A DNA stretch of 64,000 nt, taken from Nemesobacter sp965263275 (GTDB lineage Bacteria > Desulfobacterota_D > UBA1144 > Nemesobacterales > Nemesobacteraceae). The stretch covers positions 248,001 to 312,000 of the forward strand of contig OZ253668.1 in NCBI GenBank assembly GCA_965263275.1, written 5' to 3'. The notes under the pieces are model-generated. The model searched no databases. It was not told where the DNA came from and saw nothing but the letters and a program-made list of their open reading frames with translations. Every line of letters begins with the position of its first letter. Positions within the stretch are counted from its first letter, which is position 1. This document shows positions 21,141 to 28,478 of this stretch, piece by piece. A program made the translations under genes and the position numbers.

Positions 21141-21620
21141 ATGAGAAAAGCTTACCTTTTCGTTCTGCCGTTGCTGTTTCTTTTTGTTTCCTGCGCTGTT
21201 CCGGTGCGAGGTTCGGGAGAAAGGAGGCCGCACCCGAAGGTTTCCGCTACCAGCGTTGTCAACTCTTTTCTTGAGGCGCTTAAGGAAAAGGACTTTGAAT
21301 CCGCTTACGACGAAATCCATATATTCAGTTCAGACCGCGAAGGTTACATAAGCAGGCTTAAGTTTCTTTACGAGAGCTACGACCTCAGGATAGTTGACTA
21401 CAAGGTCTTGGCAACCCAGCTCTTTAGGGATACCGCCATAGTGGTTGCGGAAGTGGAGGTTGACTACAGCGAGCCGGGCGAAAGCGAGCGTCTGAGGGCC
21501 AAATACAGAAACCGCTATGATCTCTCCATACCCAAAAAAGAGTGGAAAATAGTGAAGGACGAATGCATTGAGGACTGCAGTTACGGACCTGGGGGTGAAA
21601 GCGGAGACGGAGGAGGTTAG
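21141..21620 (+). CDS. Small lipoprotein with NTF2/DUF4878-like fold
   Basis: A 159-residue predicted lipoprotein: MRK, a hydrophobic stretch, then the lipobox FVSC with lipidated Cys18. The mature part has the short pattern VVNSFLEALKEKDFESAYD, common in NTF2-like lipoproteins (DUF4878 and relatives), followed by alternating strands, and ends in a Gly-rich tail. The function is unknown. It begins the lipoprotein-dapB-tgt-yajC-secD-secF run: its stop at 21620 is one base before the dapB GTG. The dapB ribosome site is inside its last codons. Confidence 0.78.
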   Translation: MRKAYLFVLPLLFLFVSCAVPVRGSGERRPHPKVSATSVVNSFLEALKEKDFESAYDEIHIFSSDREGYISRLKFLYESYDLRIVDYKVLATQLFRDTAIVVAEVEVDYSEPGESERLRAKYRNRYDLSIPKKEWKIVKDECIEDCSYGPGGESGDGGG

Positions 21621-21621
21621 G

Positions 21622-22422
21622 GTGATAAAAGTTGCGGTAGTCGGGGTGTGCGGGCGCATGGGAATGAGCGTAGCTTCGCTTGCGGGCGCGGATGAGGATA
21701 TTGAACTTGTGGGGGCGACGGAGGTGCCGGGACACGTTTCGATCGGTCGCGATCTGGGGGATCTTATCGAGGGCGCGGGGCCGGGAGTAAGCGTGAGTGA
21801 CAGCATTGAGGTAGCCGCGCGGGCTGCGGACGTGATAATTGACTTTACCGTTCCCGAGGCGACCCTTGCCCACGCCGAATATTTGGTTCGCAACGAAAAG
21901 TCGATGGTTATAGGAACGACGGGCTTTACGTCTGAGCAGAGGGGAAAACTGCTGCGGCTGCTTGAGCGGATACCTTGCGTTTTTTCTCCCAACATGAGCG
22001 TAGGTGTCAATGTTCTTTTCGAGATATCAAGACAGGTGGCGTCTCATCTGGGAGAGAGCTACGACGCCGAGATTTTCGAGACCCATCACAGGGCAAAAGC
22101 CGATTCTCCGAGCGGGACGGCCATCGCGCTTGCCGAAGCGGTCGCCACGGGCCTGGGATCGGAGCTTAAGGATGTGGCGAGATATGAAAGACACGGGCGC
22201 ATAGGGGCGAGAAAAAGAGGGGAAATAGGTGTTCAGACGCTTCGGGGAGGAGACGTGGTCGGAGATCACACAGTCATGTTCCTTGGCGACGGAGAAAGGG
22301 TGGAGCTTACCCACAAGGCGACTAGCAGGGATAATTTCTCCTCGGGCGCGCTTCGCGCGGCGAAATGGATTCCGGGAAAATCCCCCGGGGTCTACGCGAT
22401 GCGGGACGTGCTTGGATTCTGA
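21622..22422 (+). CDS. dapB: 4-hydroxy-tetrahydrodipicolinate reductase
   Basis: DapB catalyses the NAD(P)H-dependent step of the lysine/diaminopimelate pathway. The 266-residue protein has the N-terminal Rossmann motif GVCGRMG (8-14), the central GTTGFT, and the family signature ETHHRAKADSPSGTA near 150-165, with the catalytic His-His and Lys. It ends with the GALRAAKWIPGKSPGVYAM tail. I chose the GTG at 21622 over the longer frame from 21568 because it has GGAGGAGG seven bases upstream and gives the family N-terminus (V/M-IKVAVVG). The extra 18 residues upstream overlap the lipoprotein gene. Confidence 0.95.
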   Translation: MIKVAVVGVCGRMGMSVASLAGADEDIELVGATEVPGHVSIGRDLGDLIEGAGPGVSVSDSIEVAARAADVIIDFTVPEATLAHAEYLVRNEKSMVIGTTGFTSEQRGKLLRLLERIPCVFSPNMSVGVNVLFEISRQVASHLGESYDAEIFETHHRAKADSPSGTAIALAEAVATGLGSELKDVARYERHGRIGARKRGEIGVQTLRGGDVVGDHTVMFLGDGERVELTHKATSRDNFSSGALRAAKWIPGKSPGVYAMRDVLGF

Positions 22423-22442
22423 TCCCGCAGCGTTTATCCATC

Positions 22443-23549
22443 ATGTACCAGTTCAGAATTATCGAAAAGGAAAAGGGCGGTTCCGCCAGACTGGGGGAAA
22501 TCCGCACTTCCCGGGAAACGGTTGCGACTCCGGCCTTTATGCCTGTAGCGACCCAGGGGGCGGGCAAGGCCATCTCGCCCCTTGATCTGCGTCGCCTAGG
22601 TTTCGAGATTCTCATCTCAAACGCCTACCATCTCTACTTAAGGCCCGGTACGGACATAATAAGTTCCCTCGGCGGACTTCACGAATACATGTCGTGGGAC
22701 GGTGCGATTGTTACCGACAGCGGCGGTTTCCAGGTTCTAAGCCTTGCGAAAAGCAGAAAGATCACAGACGATGGAGTCTCTTTCCGCTCTCACATAGACG
22801 GAAGCGAACATTTTTTCTCGCCGGCGACCTCAATAGCCGTTCAGGAAAGCTTGGGTTCAGACGTGATGATGTGTTTTGATGAATGCCCGGCCCATGATTC
22901 TCCATACGAGTACATGGAGAAGTCGGTCTCTCTCACGACGCGCTGGGCTAGGCTTTGCAAGGAGGCGAAACGGGATGACTCCGGGGCCCTTTTCGGTATC
23001 GTGCAGGGAGGGGTGTACGAGGATCTTCGGGCGCGCTCGGCGGGGGAACTTGTGGATATAGGTTTTGACGGTTACTCGATAGGAGGGCTCGGGGTCGGTG
23101 AGTCGGGCGAGGCGACTTTTGAGATTACGGATCTTTGTACGGGGCTTTTACCGGAGGATAGGCTTAGATACCTTATGGGTATCGGAAACCCAAGCGACAT
23201 AGTGAGGGGGGTGGCGCTCGGAGTTGATCTTTTCGACTGCGTCATCCCAACCCGCAACGCCCGGAACGGAACTCTCTTTACAAGCCGGGGAAAAGTGGTT
23301 ATAAAAAACTCCCGTTACGCGTACGATCGCTCTGCACTTGATGAAGATTGCGGCTGTTATACGTGCGGAAATTTCTCAAAGTCGTACCTGAGGCATATAT
23401 TCATGGCCGGGGAGATTCTGTCTCTTCAGCTTTTGACCCTTCATAACCTCTATTATTACTCCGAACTGATGAGAAAAATAAGAGAATCGATAAAAACTGG
23501 CACCTTCAGCCAATTCCGCTCGGAGCTAAACGATGCGGAGGAGGAATAG
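22443..23549 (+). CDS. tgt: tRNA-guanine transglycosylase
   Basis: Exchanges G34 for preQ1 in tRNAs with GUN anticodons, the key step of queuosine synthesis. The 368-residue protein has NAYHLYLRPG, the nucleophilic-region DSGGFQV near 95-101, GGLGVGE, the second aspartate in GVDLFDCVIPTRNARNG, and the zinc site CGCYTCGN with a later His. I chose ATG at 22443 (MYQFRI) over the longer frame at 22365, which only overlaps dapB. It lies in the dapB-tgt-yajC operon, 20 bases after dapB and 3 bases before yajC; tgt-yajC-secD-secF is a classic order. Confidence 0.96.
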   Translation: MYQFRIIEKEKGGSARLGEIRTSRETVATPAFMPVATQGAGKAISPLDLRRLGFEILISNAYHLYLRPGTDIISSLGGLHEYMSWDGAIVTDSGGFQVLSLAKSRKITDDGVSFRSHIDGSEHFFSPATSIAVQESLGSDVMMCFDECPAHDSPYEYMEKSVSLTTRWARLCKEAKRDDSGALFGIVQGGVYEDLRARSAGELVDIGFDGYSIGGLGVGESGEATFEITDLCTGLLPEDRLRYLMGIGNPSDIVRGVALGVDLFDCVIPTRNARNGTLFTSRGKVVIKNSRYAYDRSALDEDCGCYTCGNFSKSYLRHIFMAGEILSLQLLTLHNLYYYSELMRKIRESIKTGTFSQFRSELNDAEEE

Positions 23550-23552
23550 AAA

Positions 23553-23924
23553 TTGAAAAAACTTGCTTTTATATCCACTGCGGCCCTTTTTATTTCATCC
23601 TGCATGCCTCCCGGGGCTGGCCAGGGAGGAGGAACGACGGTTTCAGCCATACTTCCGTTCGTTGCCATATTCGGCCTTTTTTACTTTCTTATCATAAGAC
23701 CCCAGCAGAAGCAGAGCCGTGAGCGAAAGCGGATGCTCACCGAGGTAAAAAGAGGCGACAGCATTATTACCACCGGGGGCATATACGGGAGGGTGATAAA
23801 CGTTGATGGTAATGATCTCACGGTTGAAATAGCGAAAGGCATTAACATAAGAATGGCCCGCTCCGGGATCGCGGAGCGGACTGATTCTGCGACAGCTGAC
23901 GGCAAATCCAAAGGGGGCAGTTGA
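23553..23924 (+). CDS. yajC: Sec translocon accessory subunit YajC
   Basis: A 123-residue inner-membrane protein that associates with SecDF. It has one transmembrane helix (about 33-50) followed by the signature FLIIRPQQKQSRERKRM and GDSIITTGGIYGRV. The start is TTG at 23553, with a GGAGGAGG site upstream. Unusually, the first 20 residues form a separate hydrophobic stretch ending in FISSC, which looks like a lipobox (Cys17). Most YajC proteins have only the single helix. It directly precedes secD by 3 bases. Confidence 0.94.
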   Translation: MKKLAFISTAALFISSCMPPGAGQGGGTTVSAILPFVAIFGLFYFLIIRPQQKQSRERKRMLTEVKRGDSIITTGGIYGRVINVDGNDLTVEIAKGINIRMARSGIAERTDSATADGKSKGGS

Positions 23925-23927
23925 TTA

Positions 23928-25529
23928 ATGAAAGGCGCGTCCCGTCTGTGGATTATCGTTATCGCTCTTTGTTCTTTCCTCTCCGTAATACTTCTTACGC
24001 CGACCTTTATGGGTGACAATCTTCCCTCGTGGTGGGGAAAGGCGTTCTCAAGCAAGGGGATAAGTCTAGGACTTGATCTTGAGGGCGGAATATTCCTTCT
24101 TCTGGGAGTTGAGACGGAAAAGGGCGTTAACCAGGAAATGCTTATCATGGAGGAAGCCCTTGTCTCGAAGTTCGCGGAAAACAGGATTCTGGTCAAAAGC
24201 TCGTCCGTTTCTGACGGAACCCTTACGGTAGGTCTTTTCCCCGGCGCGGATATCGACAGGGCGCTTGAGATTGCGCGCGACGATTTTGAACAGGTGGCGA
24301 ATATAGGTTCCGACGGCTTTCTGGTCAGGCTCTCGATAAAACCTTCTTACGTGGCCGAGCTTGAGCAAAACTCAATAGAACGGGTCCGCCACATAATAGA
24401 GAACCGCGTTAAGGATTTCGGTCTGGTTGAGCCCAGCATACAGAAGTCCGGTGACGACAGGATTCTGGTGCAGGTGCCGGGCGCTTCCAAAAAAGACAGA
24501 CAGAGAATAGTAAACCTGATCAAAAAGACGGCCGTTTTGGAGTTCAAGATCGTAAAAGCCGTCGGGGCGTCGCGGGAAAACCTCCTTGCAGCGACTGAAG
24601 CGGAAACCGAGAAGCAGGTTGCGGAAAAGGGGATGGCCATCCACGCTGGAGATACCGGAAACGAAAACGAAAAGTTCTTTCTCACCGAGCGCCTTGCGAG
24701 CGTGACCGGGGAATATATCTCCGATGCGCGGATAACGTTTGATAATTACGGAAATCCCGCGGTCGGATTCACCTTCAAGGGAGAAGGCGGGAGCAAGTTC
24801 GGGAAACTGACCGAGGAGAATGTCGGAGCGCGCCTGGCAATAGTTCTTGACGGCATTATAAAGTCCGCTCCCACTATCCAGGACAAGATAACCTACCAGG
24901 GCACCATAACCGGGACTTTCACCCCTGAAGAGACAAAAGACCTTGCGCTTATACTGAGATCCGGCTCTCTTCCCGTTCCCGTAAGGGTGGAGCAGGAGAG
25001 AACCGTGGGTCCTTCCCTCGGCCAGGAGTCCATAGAAAAGGGGAGGTTCTCCATGATCGTTGGCGGGATACTCGTTTTGGTGTTCATGGTCTTTTTCTAC
25101 AGGATCCAGGGCGTCATAGCGAACGCCGCCCTTGTACTTAACATACTTTTCATAATGGGTTTTCTCTCCGCTTTCGGGGTGACGCTCACGCTTCCGGGCA
25201 TAGCCGGGCTTGTTCTTACCCTCGGTATGGCGGTTGACGGAAACGTCATCATATTCGAGAGGATAAAAGAGGAACTTGTCGCGGGGAAAACCGCCATTCA
25301 CTCGATTGAAACGGGATACGCCAGATCTCTCTGGACCATCCTTGACGCTAACGTGACGACGCTTCTTACGGCGCTTATACTTTTCTGGCTCGGCACAGGC
25401 CCGATAAAGGGTTTCGCGGCCACGCTTTCAATCGGAATAGTGTCGACCGTTTTCAGCAATCTCGTGGTGGCGAGAGTTTTTACGAACATGCTCTACAGGG
25501 ACAAAAAACTGACCGAAGTAAGTATCTGA
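23928..25529 (+). CDS. secD: Protein translocase subunit SecD
   Basis: Proton-motive-force-driven accessory subunit of the SecYEG export channel. The 533-residue protein starts with one transmembrane helix, then the large periplasmic P1 domain (GISLGLDLEGGIFLLL near 42-58; VRHIIENRVKDFGLVEPSIQ near 155-174), followed by five membrane helices (about 368-530) with LTLPGIAGLVLTLGMAVDGNVI, the usual SecD/RND signature. Start ATG at 23928. It is followed by secF after 10 bases, and the two form one functional pair. Confidence 0.96.
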   Translation: MKGASRLWIIVIALCSFLSVILLTPTFMGDNLPSWWGKAFSSKGISLGLDLEGGIFLLLGVETEKGVNQEMLIMEEALVSKFAENRILVKSSSVSDGTLTVGLFPGADIDRALEIARDDFEQVANIGSDGFLVRLSIKPSYVAELEQNSIERVRHIIENRVKDFGLVEPSIQKSGDDRILVQVPGASKKDRQRIVNLIKKTAVLEFKIVKAVGASRENLLAATEAETEKQVAEKGMAIHAGDTGNENEKFFLTERLASVTGEYISDARITFDNYGNPAVGFTFKGEGGSKFGKLTEENVGARLAIVLDGIIKSAPTIQDKITYQGTITGTFTPEETKDLALILRSGSLPVPVRVEQERTVGPSLGQESIEKGRFSMIVGGILVLVFMVFFYRIQGVIANAALVLNILFIMGFLSAFGVTLTLPGIAGLVLTLGMAVDGNVIIFERIKEELVAGKTAIHSIETGYARSLWTILDANVTTLLTALILFWLGTGPIKGFAATLSIGIVSTVFSNLVVARVFTNMLYRDKKLTEVSI

Positions 25530-25539
25530 GGGTGCGCGA

Positions 25540-26451
25540 GTGCAACTTATAGGAAAACTGAATTATGATTTTGTGGAGAAGATGGGGGGTGCGAAGCGTA
25601 TTTCCATCGCGCTTGTTGTTATCTCCATCGCTTCCCTTCTGTATCACCAGGGACCTAACTGGGGAGTTGAGTTCACGGGCGGAACGGAAATACACATAAA
25701 GCTCGCGAAGAGACTGGAAACCAGCGCGCTAAAAGGGGGGCTTGAAAATAGCGGCTTTCCCTCCGAATCGGTTCAGCGCTTCGGTCTTCCGAGCGATAAC
25801 GAGTACCTGATACAGTTTGCTCCGGAACTTGCGACTTTTGACCAGATACAGGATTTTCAGAAAAGCCTTGAAGACCTTTTCGCGGAGTCAGAAGACTTCA
25901 AGGGAGCCTCCATTCAGAGAATAGACTACATAGGTCCCAGAGTAGGGAAGGAACTCATAACCAGGGCTTTTCTCTCCATACTGCTTGCTTGCGTCGGCAT
26001 ACTGGCTTATCTGATCGTAAGGTTTGAATTCGGTTTTGCCGTGGGAGCGGTTATCGCGCTTCTTCACGACACCCTTATAACCGTGGGGGCCATATCGATT
26101 GTGGACAAGGAATTCACTCTTGCGATCGTTGCCGCGCTTCTGACCGTGATAGGTTATTCGGTTAACGACACCATCGTCATATTTGACAGGATAAGGGAAA
26201 ATATGGGCAATTTTCCTGAAAAGGGCTTCAGAGAGCTTGTTAATGAAGGAATCAGCCAGACGCTCTCGCGTACGTTGCTCACCTCGATAACGGTGTTCGC
26301 AGTGCTTGTCCCGCTGTTTCTCCTTGGCGGTTCGGTAATACACGATTTCGCGTTCACCCTTATGATAGGGGTCGTCGTGGGAACCTATTCTTCAGTTTTC
26401 GTGGCAAGTGCCTTCGTGGTTTACTGGAGAAAAAGAAAGGCAATCGGATAA
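25540..26451 (+). CDS. secF: Protein translocase subunit SecF
   Basis: Partner of SecD in protein export. A 303-residue protein with one N-terminal helix, a periplasmic domain starting after GVEFTGGTEI, the conserved RIDYIGPRVGKEL at about 127-139, and five helices with ALLTVIGYSVNDTIVIFDRIRE. The start is GTG at 25540, following GAGGGTGCGCGA. It ends the yajC-secD-secF operon; the following gene, pheS, has its own promoter. Confidence 0.96.
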   Translation: MQLIGKLNYDFVEKMGGAKRISIALVVISIASLLYHQGPNWGVEFTGGTEIHIKLAKRLETSALKGGLENSGFPSESVQRFGLPSDNEYLIQFAPELATFDQIQDFQKSLEDLFAESEDFKGASIQRIDYIGPRVGKELITRAFLSILLACVGILAYLIVRFEFGFAVGAVIALLHDTLITVGAISIVDKEFTLAIVAALLTVIGYSVNDTIVIFDRIRENMGNFPEKGFRELVNEGISQTLSRTLLTSITVFAVLVPLFLLGGSVIHDFAFTLMIGVVVGTYSSVFVASAFVVYWRKRKAIG

Positions 26452-26494
26452 GGGCTGCTTTGGCGGATGCTCGATCGCAAGTAAGCTCTGCGCT

Positions 26495-26523
26495 TTGATA
26501 ATCGGCCTCATAACGGTTAAATA
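26495..26523 (+). promoter_or_regulatory. Promoter of pheS
   Basis: TTGATA (26495-26500), a 17-base spacer and TAAATA (26518-26523) match a sigma-70 promoter. Transcription would start near 26530, about 33 bases before the pheS start, separating it from the Sec operon. Confidence 0.5.
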
Positions 26524-26562
26524 TTTTCCCGTTTTGCTTCTAGAAACGCACAATCCGGGCAT

Positions 26563-27585
26563 ATGATGGAAGAAACGCTTCAGCAAATCAGAAGCCGTAT
26601 AGATTCTGACCTTGACGCCGTCTCGACGGAGGTTGATCTTGTCAAGGTAAAGGCAAGCTACGTCGGGAAAAAAGGATCTCTTACGCAGCTTCTAAAATCC
26701 ATGAAAGACCTTCCCGTAGAGGAGCGCCGCCAGGCGGGCATTCTCATAAACGGAACCAAGAAGGAAATAGAGGTGCTGATCGAGAAAAAATCCGATGAGA
26801 TAAAGCGCAAAATCATGAACGAAAAGCTTCTTGAGGAAGCAACCGACTTCACTCTTCCCGGCCGTGGAATGCCGGTAGGGGCCAAGCATCCCATAACTCA
26901 GATGATGGAGTGTATCGTCTATGACTTCGAGAGGATGGGATTCGAAGTCGTCGAGGGTCCCGAGGTTGAGCTTGATTACTACAATTTCGAGGCGCTTAAC
27001 ATACCGAAAAACCACCCTGCAAGAGACATGCAGGACACTTTTTACATAACCGACGACATGGTGCTCAGAACCCACACTTCCCCCGTGCAGATACGGATCA
27101 TGCAGACCCAGCGGCCTCCGGTGAAGATAATAGCTCCCGGAAAGGTTTACCGATGCGACAGCGATGTTTCCCACACTCCGATGTTCCACCAGATAGAGGG
27201 TCTTCTGGTGGACAAAGGCATAACTTTCGGAAACCTAAAGTCCGTCATTATTCAGTTCGTCAAACTGACTTTCGGGGAGGGTACGAACGTCAGGTTCCGC
27301 CCGAGCTTTTTCCCCTTCACCGAACCCAGCGCCGAAGTGGACATAGAGTGTCAGATATGTTCGGGCAACGGATGCAGGGTATGCAAGAATACCGGCTGGC
27401 TTGAAATAATGGGATGCGGAATGGTCGATCCCGCGGTTTTCTCAAGCGTTAACTACAATACGGATATCTATTCGGGTTTTGCCTTCGGCATGGGGGTTGA
27501 GAGAATCGCCATGCTTAAGTACGGGATAAACGACATAAGGCTTTTCTTTGAGAACGACATAAGGTTTTTGAGGCAGTTCGTATAA
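26563..27585 (+). CDS. pheS: Phenylalanine--tRNA ligase alpha subunit
   Basis: The catalytic subunit of the (alpha-beta)2 PheRS. The 340-residue protein has the N-terminal coiled coil (about 1-85) that grips tRNA, the LPGRGMPVGAKHPITQ lead, the motif 2 region HTSPVQIR...KVYRCD, FRPSFFPFTEPSAEVDI, the CQICSGNGCRVCKNTGW element common in bacterial PheS, and motif 3 FGMGVERIAMLKYGI. There are two adjacent ATG codons (26563 and 26566), and no obvious ribosome site. The beta subunit gene pheT, normally next, is not here; dcd follows instead. An intrinsic terminator follows. Confidence 0.96.
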   Translation: MMEETLQQIRSRIDSDLDAVSTEVDLVKVKASYVGKKGSLTQLLKSMKDLPVEERRQAGILINGTKKEIEVLIEKKSDEIKRKIMNEKLLEEATDFTLPGRGMPVGAKHPITQMMECIVYDFERMGFEVVEGPEVELDYYNFEALNIPKNHPARDMQDTFYITDDMVLRTHTSPVQIRIMQTQRPPVKIIAPGKVYRCDSDVSHTPMFHQIEGLLVDKGITFGNLKSVIIQFVKLTFGEGTNVRFRPSFFPFTEPSAEVDIECQICSGNGCRVCKNTGWLEIMGCGMVDPAVFSSVNYNTDIYSGFAFGMGVERIAMLKYGINDIRLFFENDIRFLRQFV

Positions 27586-27606
27586 TTTTTTGAGGGGCTG
27601 TTGTCG

Positions 27607-27625
27607 GACGGGGTACCGTCTTTTT
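27607..27625 (+). terminator. Intrinsic terminator after pheS
   Basis: GACGG (27607-27611) pairs with CCGTC (27616-27620) around a four-base loop, followed directly by TTTTT (27621-27625). It lies 22 bases after pheS. The stem is short but the T-run is well placed. Confidence 0.55.
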
Positions 27626-27759
27626 ATGGTTCACTTCATTTTACTATATAAAAACCACAAAATTAGACAACATTTCCAAGCCTTAAAAATATCTCTTGTA
27701 TGAGGATAATACGAATTAGATATTAAACAAGGTTCGAGAAAACAGAAAGGAGAACACCG

Positions 27760-28317
27760 ATGGGAATCAAACCTGATCACTGGATAAGAAAGATGTCACT
27801 GGAGCAAAAGATGATAGACCCTTTCGTCGAGGGGCAGGTAAGCAAGGGTGTGATATCATACGGTCTTTCCTCTTACGGCTACGATATAAGGGTGAGCGAT
27901 GAGTTCAAGGTGTTTACCAACCTGCACAGCGCCGTTGTGGATCCGAAGAATTTCGACACCAAGTCTTTTGTGGAGATAAAAGATGATTACTGCATAATTC
28001 CGCCGAACTCTTTCGCGCTCGCAAAAACAGTTGAGTATTTCAGGATACCCAGAAGCACCCTTACCGTGTGCGTTGGGAAATCCACTTACGCAAGGTGCGG
28101 AATAATCGTGAACGTAACCCCCTTTGAACCCGAGTGGGAGGGATACGTGACGCTTGAGATCTCAAACACAACCCCCATTCCCGCGAAGATATATTCAAAC
28201 GAGGGAATCGCTCAGGTGCTCTTTTTCGAAGGGGATGAGGAATGCGATATTTCATACGCGGACAAGAAGGGAAAATACCAGAAACAGACCGGCATCACGC
28301 ATCCGAAGATTTCCTAG
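27760..28317 (+). CDS. dcd: dCTP deaminase
   Basis: Converts dCTP to dUTP for thymidylate synthesis. The 185-residue protein matches the family: GVISYGLSSYGYDIRVSDEF at about 30-49, CVGKSTYARCGIIVNVTPFEPEWEGYVTLEISN (a stretch holding the active Ser-Arg and Glu, near 103-135), and the C-terminal KYQKQTGITHPK. Start ATG at 27760 with AAAGGAG eight bases upstream. The 174-base upstream gap carries the pheS terminator, a 17-base repeat also found before the rRNA operon, and A/T-rich promoter-like sequence. It could be a mono- or bifunctional dCTP deaminase; sequence alone does not tell. Confidence 0.95.
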   Translation: MGIKPDHWIRKMSLEQKMIDPFVEGQVSKGVISYGLSSYGYDIRVSDEFKVFTNLHSAVVDPKNFDTKSFVEIKDDYCIIPPNSFALAKTVEYFRIPRSTLTVCVGKSTYARCGIIVNVTPFEPEWEGYVTLEISNTTPIPAKIYSNEGIAQVLFFEGDEECDISYADKKGKYQKQTGITHPKIS

Positions 28318-28439
28318 GCGTAAGGTCCCGGGAAGCAATATCGTCTGCGGGAGGCCACTTGGCCAGATTATCTCTCAGGAAATTCTGATTTTTACGCAAA
28401 CTGCCCGATATTACGGACTTTTTTCTTTTCTTCAGGTAC

Positions 28440-28445
28440 TATAAT
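28440..28445 (+). promoter_or_regulatory. Candidate gyrB -10 box
   Basis: A perfect TATAAT at 28440-28445 lies 34 bases before the gyrB TTG, followed by the GGGAGG ribosome site at 28465-28470. The -35 region is poor (T-rich), so the promoter may depend on supercoiling or an activator. Confidence 0.4.
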
Positions 28446-28478
28446 AAGCATACTATCTCTAACCGGGAGGTACTTGTT

